Shown here piece by piece: positions 56,082 to 64,000 of a stretch of 64,000 bases of DNA. The translations under genes and the position numbers were made by a program. The notes under the pieces were generated by a model, which saw nothing but the letters and a program-made list of their open reading frames with translations, searched no databases and was not told the DNA's origin. Within the stretch, counting starts at the first letter, position 1; each line of letters opens with the position of its first letter. This DNA comes from Berghia stephanieae (Eukaryota > Mollusca > Gastropoda > Nudibranchia > Aeolidiidae): positions 47,032,630-47,096,629 of the forward strand of contig CM067451.1 of NCBI GenBank assembly GCA_034508935.3, in the 5' to 3' direction.

Positions 56082-59000
56082 CTATGATTGTATACCATGA
56101 TTGTCCATTGTTTATAGATGATTGTATGCCATGATTGTCCACTGTTTATAGATAATTGTATGCCATGATTGTCCACTGCTTATAGATGATTGTATGCCAT
56201 GATTGTCCACTGTTTATAGATAATTGTATGCCATGATTGTCCACTGTTTATAGATAATTGTATACCATGATTGTCCACTGTTTATAGATGATTGTATGCC
56301 ATGATTGTCCACTGTTTATAGATAATTGTATGCCATGATTATCCATTGTTTATAGATGATTGTATGCCATGATTGTCCACTGTTTATAGATAATTGTATG
56401 CCATGATTGTCCACTGCTTATAGATGATTGTATGCCATGATTGTCCACTGCTTATAGATGATTGTATGCCATGATTGTCCACTGTTTATAGATAATTGTA
56501 TGCCATGATTGTCCACTGTTTATAGATGATTGTATGCCATGATTGTCCACTGTTTATAGATAATTGTATGCCATGATTGTCCACTGTTTATAGATAATTG
56601 TATACATGATTGTCCACTTTTATAGATGATTGTATGCCATGATTGTCACTGTTTTAGATAATGTATGCCATGATTGTCCATTGTTTATAATGATGTATGC
56701 CATGATTGTCCACTGTTTATAGATGATTGTATGCCATGATTGTCCAATGTTTATAGATATTGTATGCCATGATTGTCCACTGTTTATAGATGATTGTATG
56801 CCATGATTGTCCACTGTTTATAGATAATTGTATGCCATGATTGTCCACTGTTTATAGATAATTGTATACCATGATTGTCCACTGTTTATAGATATTGTAT
56901 GCCATGATTGTCCACTGTTTATAGATAATTGTATGCCATGATTGTCCATTGTTTATAGATGATTGTATGCCATGATTGTCCACTGTTTATAGATAATTGT
57001 ATGCCATGATTGTCCACTGCTTATAGATGATTATATGCCATGATTGTCCACTGTTTATAGATAATGTATGCCATGATTGTCCACTGCTTATAGATGATTG
57101 TATGCCATGATTGTCCATTGTTTATAGATTATATCATGTCATGATTGTCCATTGTTTATACATGATTGTATGTCATGATTGTCCATTGTTTATAGATGAT
57201 ATGTATGCCATGATTGTCCATTGTTTATAGATTATATCATGTCATGATTGTCCATTTGTTTATACATGATTGCATGCCATGATTGTCCACTGTTTATAGA
57301 TGATATCATACCATGATTGTCCATTGTTTATAGATGAATGCTGGCCATGATTGTCCATTGTTAATAGATGATATCATACCATGATTGTCCATTGTTTATA
57401 GATGAATCATACCATGATTGTCCATTGTTTATAGATGATATCATACCCTGATTGTCCATTGTTTATAGATGATATCATACCATGATTGTCCATTGTTTAT
57501 AGATGATATCATGCCATGATTGTCCATTGTTTATAGATTATATCATGCCATGATTGTCCATTGTTTATAGATTATATCATACCATGATTGTCCATTGTTT
57601 ATAGATGATATCATGCCATGATTGTCCATTGTTTATAGATGATATCTTACCATGATTGACCATTGTTTATAGATTATATCATACTATGATTGTCCATTGT
57701 TTATAGATGATATCATACCATGATTGTCCATTGTTTATTGATGATATCATACTATGATTGTCCATTGTTTATAGATTATATCATACCATGATTGTCCATT
57801 GTTTATACATGATATCTTACCATGATTGTCCATTGTTTATAGATTAGTATCATGCCATGATTGTCCATTGTTTATAGATGATATCATACTATGATTGTCC
57901 ATTGTTTATAGATGATATCATACCATGATTGTCCATTGTTATAGATGATATCTTACCATGATTGTCCATTGTTTATAGATTATATCATGCCATGATTGTC
58001 CATTGTTTATAGATGATATCATAACCTGATTGTCCATTGTTTATAGATTATATCATACCATGATTGTCCATTGTTTATAGATGAATCATGCTATGATTGT
58101 CCATTGTTTATAGATGATATCATACCATGATTGTCCATTGTTTATAGATTATATCATCCATGATTGTCCATTGTTTATAGATGATATCGTACCATGATTG
58201 TCCATTGTTTTATAGATTGATATCATCTGCCATGATTGTCCATTGTTTATAGATATATCATGCCATGATTGTCCATTGTTTATAGATATATCATATGCCA
58301 TGATTGTCCATTGTTTATGATGATATCATACCATGATTGTCCATTGTTTATAGATTATATCATACATGATTGTCCATTGTTTATAGATGATATCATACCA
58401 TGATTGTCCATTGTTTATAGATGATATATCATGATCCATGAGATTGTCCATTTTATAGATGAATCTTGATTGTCATGTTATAGATGATATCATACCATAG
58501 ATTGTCCATTGTTTATTATGATTATATCATCCATGATTGTCCATGTTTAATATTACTATGTGTCCAGTTTAGATGATATCTTACCATGATTGTCCATTGT
58601 TTTATAGATATATCATCATGCCATGATTGTCCATTGTTTATAGATGATATCATAACCTGATTGTCCATTGTTTATAGATGATATCATACCATGATTGTCC
58701 ATTGTTTATAGATGAATGCATGCTATGATTGTCCATTGTTTATAGATGATATCATACCATGATTGTCCATTGTTTATAGATTATATCATACTATGATTGC
58801 CCATTGTTTATAGATGATTGTATGCCATGATTGTCCATTGTTTATAGATTATATCATGCCATGATTGTCCATTGTTTATAGATCATATCATGCCATGATT
58901 GTCCATTGTTTATAGATTATATCTTACCATGATTGACCATTGTTTATAGATGATATCATACCATGATTGTCCATTGTTTATAGATTATATCATACTATGA

Positions 59001-59746
59001 TTGTCCATTGTTTATAGATGATTGTATGCCATGATTGTCCATTGTTTATAGATGATATCATGCCATGATTGTCCATTGTTTATAGATTATATCATGCCAT
59101 GATTGTCCATTGTTTATAGATGATTGTATGCCATGATTGTCCATTGTTCACAGATGATATCATGCCATGATTGTCCATTGTTTATAGATTATATCATACT
59201 ATGATTGCCCATTGTTTATAGATGATATCATGCCATGATTGTCCATTGTTTATAGATTATATCATGCCATGATTGCCCACTGTTTATAGATGATATCATG
59301 CCATGATTGTCCATTGTTTATAGATTATATCATGCCATAATTGTCCATTGTTTATAGATGATTGTATGCCATGATTGTCCATTGTTAATAGATTATATCA
59401 TGCCATGATTGTCCATTGTTTACAGATGATATCATGCCATGATTGTCCATTGTTTATAGATTATATCATACTATGATTGCCCATTGTTTATAGATGATTG
59501 TATGCCATGATTGTCCATTGTTTATAGATGATATCTTACCATGATTGTCCATTGTTTATAGATTATATCATGCCATGATTGTCCATTGTTTATAGATTAT
59601 ATCATACCATGATTGTCCATTGTTTATAGATGATATCATGCCATGATTGTCCATTGTTTATAGATGATATCTTACCATGATTGTCCATTGTTTATAGATG
59701 ATATCATGCCATGATTGTCCAGTGTTTATAGATGATTGTATGCCAT
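56082..59746. repeat. 34-bp minisatellite, about 108 copies, intronic
   Basis: The unit contains CCATGATTGTCCATTGTTTA then TAGATGATATCATA. The left third (56082-57120) uses AATTGTATG/GATTGTATG with CCACTG; the rest uses ATATCATACC/ATATCATGCC with CCATTG. At 58170-58620 units are scrambled with many gains and losses. It lies between XRRA1-like exons at 60388 and 55191. Confidence 0.95.
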
Positions 59747-59774
59747 GATTATTATCCATTGCATACAAACACAC

Positions 59775-60180
59775 ATGGAATGGAACGGAATGGAAAATTT
59801 ATATAACGCCATTATCCATTTACAAAGCTCAATAGTCTGTGTTACAATAGCAATAATAACTAATAAATAAACACATTAATACTAGTGTAATGTAAATTAG
59901 CACAGACAGGCTTTTCTGAAATCAAAACAGTGTAAACAATTGGTCATTAGAACAACATTTTACAAAGGTGTTCTTTCAATAGGCCAGGGAAGCCTGGACC
60001 TTAACCATCGTTTATTCTGGTTCCTAAATCCTTGGAAGTGTGTATCTAATCAGTCGTTTGGAGGACTGATAATGAATAAGTTATATACTGAATCACAAGG
60101 TGACATGCCTATTTTAGTAGCAGGACGTATCAGCAAATTCTTGGGATTACGGGACGTACAAGAGTGAGGATGGATGATCT
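59775..60180 (-). mobile_element. Possible SINE/LINE-like element, tail at the left
   Basis: On the - strand the segment ends GAGCTTTGTAAATGGATAAT, GGCGTTATATAAATTTTCC, then ATTCCATTCC repeats. This is the same style of 3' tail as the SINEs here (tgtaaa..gcg.tatataaa). No head or protein is recognised. Confidence 0.35.
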
Positions 60181-60387
60181 TTATTGACGACCAGCATATA
60201 TACTATTTAGACTAGAAAATAAGATGCCATCATACTGACACCAGAACATCATTTACACAAGGTATGTATTCAGTACTCTACAAGATTGGTTTTACACTTC
60301 CAATGAGATTGGAACCAGTTTGGGTTTTTTTGGACAATACATGTTTATTCCCTATTAAATAATGTTGATTGTACAAGATTTCCATAC

Positions 60388-60554
60388 TTTGTTATTGGAC
60401 AGGTTCAGATATCGGAGTTCAGGGAAGGGAGGCAATCTTGGCATGGGTTTCAGTGACATCTCCTGATTTATTTCCCCTTGTAAATCATTGTCCGTTTCCA
60501 GCTCAGTGATGCGGGCAGACAGGTCACCAGTGGCAAAGTTGTCATTTAACAGGT
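60388..60554 (-). CDS. XRRA1: XRRA1-like gene, first visible exon (leucine-rich repeat)
   Basis: On the - strand the acceptor TTTCTCCCACAG ends at 60555 and the donor is GTATGG from 60387. Two bases complete a codon from an unseen upstream exon; it then reads LLNDNFATGDLSARITELET, DNDLQGEINQEMSLKP, MPRLPPFPELRYLNLSNNK, ending in phase 0. The last part is a canonical leucine-rich repeat start that continues in the 55040-55191 exon. The N-terminal half of the protein must lie past the window's right end or in unrecognised exons at 60555-64000, where I see none. Confidence 0.78.
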
Positions 60555-60714
60555 CTGTGGGAGAAAACAATCAACAAGTGTCGACAATTACATGACAAAA
60601 AAACAACAACATGACAACAATTAATTACATGACAAAAAACCCCCCAAAAAAACATGACAACAGTTATAATGAGACAACAATCATGTGACAACAATAACGC
60701 GACTACAGTAATGT

Positions 60715-61003
60715 GACAACAATCACACGACAACAATCACACGACAACAATCACATGACAACAATCACATGACAACAATCACACGACAACAATCACACGA
60801 CAACAATCACATGACAACAATCACATGACAACAATCACATGACAACAATCACATGACAACAATCACACGACAACAATCACATGACAACAATCACATGACA
60901 ACAATCACATGACAACAATCACATGACAACAATCACACGACAACAATCACATGACAACAATCACACGACAACAATCATATGACAACAATCTCACATCAAT
61001 ACA
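60715..61003. repeat. 14-bp minisatellite, about 20 copies
   Basis: Units CACATGACAACAAT or CACACGACAACAAT, with irregular related sequence from 60590. C-runs occur near 61026 and a SINE-like tail fragment (reverse) at about 61085-61150. Confidence 0.93.
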
Positions 61004-61344
61004 TTATCCAATGAGCCTCTGACAAAATACATTTCTCCCCCCCCCCCCCACACCCTGTCATTCTTGAGCTTACAAAAAAACAAAATAACTTGAGTTTTTA
61101 TATATCGCAATATTCACTAACCATGCTCAAAGCACTTTACATTCTCCACATAAAACAAAACATACAAAACAAAAATAACATTTTTAAAATAATAATTTAT
61201 CAACGTTTCACATTTTGGGAAAAATATACACCTAAACAGACCTGGCTAACACCGGTCTGAGTCTGAGAGAAACGGTCACAGTTATTGTTACTGTTTTCAA
61301 ACCAAATTGATTCAAGGCAATAACACAAAATATCCAATCCTGGC

Positions 61345-61545
61345 TATGTGGGATTTGTCGGTCTTGATAGTTGGTAGAGCACTCGCCTCGCACACAAAGG
61401 GAATAAGATCAATCCCCGGTTAAGTTGAGATTTTTTCTGACCCCTTCCTCACTCCCCCCCCCCCCCCCTTTGTCCACCCAGCAATGATAGGGTAGCTGGG
61501 TCCGTTAGATCTGACAGAAAGTACTTTGAAATAGACTAGGAGTTT
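61345..61545 (+). mobile_element. tRNA-derived SINE family 3
   Basis: The head ATAGTTGGTAGAGCACTCGC (box A) and AAGATCAATCCCCGG (box B), a C-run, then TTTGTCCACCCAGCAATGAT, GGGTAGCTGGGTCCGTTAGA and AGAAAGTACTTTGAAATAG. The same family as 19838-20020. Confidence 0.7.
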
Positions 61546-61551
61546 GTCCAG

Positions 61552-61690
61552 CCAAAGGATATCCAACAAATGTCATTGTCTCAGTGAAAAGGATATCGAA
61601 CAAATGTTATTGTCTCAGTGAAAAGGATATCCAACAAATGTTATTGTCTCCGTGAAAAGGATATCCAACAAATGTTATTGTCTCCGTGAT
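61552..61690. repeat. 34-bp minisatellite, 4 copies
   Basis: The unit contains AAAAGGATATCCAACAAATG then TTATTGTCTCAGTG. Confidence 0.9.
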
Positions 61691-61721
61691 TTATGACTTA
61701 GAATGCACCTGATACCATTAG

Positions 61722-61925
<204 letters not shown>

Positions 61926-62261
61926 CATAAGCAATAACAGGCTTATACAAAATAATTAAAACATACAAACTAAATAAATGATAATAATGAAATTCTCTTC
62001 TATAACGCTAAATGGCAAAACGTCAAAGCGTTTTACAAAATGTCTTTTCAAACCATAAACACACTTACGCCATAAGACCTATGCGGCAGTCGCACACACA
62101 AACTACACAAGTTTCAGAACAATAAAATAAAAAGTGATATTTGATAAATGAAAAATCAAAATAAAACAAACAATTAACTAATCAAGCAGAAAATATCTAC
62201 GATAAAAATTTCTGGAAATAAAATTCTTTTTCAGCTTTTTAATAAATCCTTATTGCTGCCC

Positions 62262-63741
62262 GAGCCCAACTGTCAAAGGAAGTGAGTCCTAAATGGAATG
62301 TCCTGCGTTATAGAAAGATGCCACAGCCTAACTGTCAAAGGAAGCGAGTCCTAAATGGAACGTCCTGTGTTATAGAAAGATGCCACAGCCTAACTGTCAA
62401 AGGAAGCGAGTCCTAAATGAAATGTCCTGCGTAATAGAAAGATGCCACAAGATGCCACAGCCTAACTGTCAAAGGAAGCGAGTCCTAAATGGAACGTCCT
62501 GTGTTATAGAAAGATGCCACAGCCTAACTGTCAAAGGAAGCGAGTCCTAAATGAAATGTCCTGCGTAATAGAAAGATGCCACAAGATGCCACAGCCTAAC
62601 TGTCAAAGGAAGTGAGTCCTAAATGGAACGTCCTGTGTTATAGAAAGATGCCACAAGATGCCACAGCCTAACTGTCAAAGGAAGCGAGTCCTAAATGGAA
62701 CGTCCTGTGTTATAGAAAGATGCCACAGCCTAACTGTCAAAGGAAGCTAGTCCTAAATAAAATGTCCTGCGTAATAGAAAGATGCCACAAGATGCCACAG
62801 CCTAACTGTCAAAGGAAGCGAGTCCTAAATGGAATGTCCTGCGTTATAGAAAGATGCCACAGCCTAACTGTCAAAGGAAGCTAGTCCTAAATGAAATGTC
62901 CTGCGTAATAGAAAGATGCCACAAGATGCCACAGCCTAACTGTCAAAGGAAGCGAGTCCTAAATGGAATGTCCTGCGTTATAGAAAGATGCCACAGCCTA
63001 ACTGTCAAAGGAAGCGAGTCCTAAATGAAATGTCCTGCGTAATAGAAAGATGCCACAAGATGCCACAGCCTAACTGTCAAAGGAAGCGAGTCCTAAATGA
63101 AATGTCCTGCGTAATAAAAAGATGCCACAAGATGCCACAGCCTAACTGTCAAAGGAAGCGAGTCCTAAATGGAATGTCCTGCGTAATAGAAAGATGCCAC
63201 AAGATGCCACAGCCTAACTGTCAAAGGAAGCGAGTCCTAAATGGAATGTCCTGCGTTATAGAAAGATGCCACAAGATGCCACAGCCTAACTGTCAAAGGA
63301 AGCGAGTCCTAAATGAAATGTCCTGCGTTATAGAAAGATGCCACAGCCTAACTGTCAAAGGAAGCGAGTCCTAAATGAAATGTCCTGCGTAATAGAAAGA
63401 TGCCACAAGATGCCACAGCCTAACTGTCAAAGGAAGCGAGTCCTAAATGAAATGTCCTGTGTTATAGAAAGATGCCACAGCCTGACTGTCAAAGGAAGCG
63501 AGTCCTAAATGGAATGTCCTGTGTTATAGAAAGATGCCACAGCCTAACTGTCAAAGGAAGCGAGTCCTAAATGAAATGTCCTGCGTAATAGAAAGATGCC
63601 ACAAGATGCCACAGCCTAACTGTCAAAGGAAGCGAGTCCTGAATGAAATGTCCTGTGTTATAGAAAGATGCCACAAGATGCCACAGCCTAACTGTCAAAG
63701 GAAGCGAGTCCTGAATGGAATGTCCTGCGTTATAGAAAGAT
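62262..63741. repeat. 62/72-bp minisatellite, about 22 copies
   Basis: The unit contains CCTAACTGTCAAAGGAAGCG then AGTCCTAAATGRAATGTCCT. Some units carry an extra 10 bp because GATGCCACA is doubled. Unit subtypes (GCGTTATAG/GCGTAATAG/GTGTTATAG) recur in blocks. Confidence 0.93.
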
Positions 63742-63794
63742 CTATCACTGAAATTAATAAGCTGTGAAAACACATCAACAACACATTTGAGGTT

Positions 63795-64000
63795 ACAAAT
63801 TATTTCCAAAAATACATTACAAAGTTTGGCATCCCACACAATATACATCAATAAGTATTATTTCACACAACACATTAGAAAGTTTGGCATTCCACACAAT
63901 ATACATTATTTCACACAACACATTAGAAGTTTGGCATTCCACACAATATACATTATTTCACACAACACATTAGAAAGTTTGGCATTCCACACAATAAGTA
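63795..64000. repeat. About 48-bp minisatellite, running off the window
   Basis: Four to five units with ATTTCACACAACACATTAGA then AAGTTTGGCATTCCACAC. The array continues past the right edge. Confidence 0.88.

Overview
This is eukaryotic, almost certainly animal, DNA. It has spliceosomal GT/AG introns, tRNA-derived SINEs, LINE fragments, non-autonomous DNA transposons and an extreme load of minisatellites. The repeats and genes suggest a lophotrochozoan such as a mollusc, but that is inference and no single feature proves it. By my estimate more than half of the 64 kb is tandem repeat: about 20 unrelated minisatellite families with units of 14 to about 72 bp, plus many microsatellites. Nearly all the very long open frames here come from tandem repeats whose unit contains no stop. 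They are not genes.

Two host genes can be supported. Gene 1 is on the + strand. Three internal exons or exon parts and a terminal exon lie between 4485 and 15035, and its 5' end is before the window or unseen. It encodes a Gly/Ser-rich, low-complexity, probably structural protein with repeated GQLSP, FDPSKMFG, GGSPS, SAPSGGG and PSNxSPYG motifs. Its large third exon carries many one-base length errors in a coding 15-bp repeat. Gene 2 is on the - strand. Nine exons run from 60554 down to 32893 and encode the C-terminal part (about 427 residues) of an XRRA1-like leucine-rich-repeat protein, with a stop codon and an AATAAA signal. Its 5' exons lie beyond the right side. The two genes converge.

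Layout: 1-4484 DNA-transposon copy, CA/TC microsatellites, 34-bp array. 4485-15035 gene 1, with a 54-bp array in intron 1 and a 55-bp array in intron 2. 15036-32892 intergenic: SINE, a hammerhead ribozyme motif, a foldback, 48-bp composite array, 46-bp array grown inside a dispersed repeat, nested SINE/LINE, and an 8.1-kb array of a 31-bp unit. 32893-60554 gene 2, whose introns hold 18-, 26-, 17-, 42-, 31-, 47-, 34-, 36- and 34-bp arrays, SINEs, an RTE-like LINE end and two DNA transposons inserted inside minisatellites. 60555-64000 14-bp, 34-bp, 62/72-bp and 48-bp arrays.

The most notable items are the complete hammerhead core at 15399-15444, two transposon insertions dated by the arrays they interrupt, minisatellites caught arising from single-copy transposon sequence (46-bp unit; LINE 3' end; SINE core), and the Gly/Ser-rich gene. 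All calls are from reading the sequence; no database search was possible.
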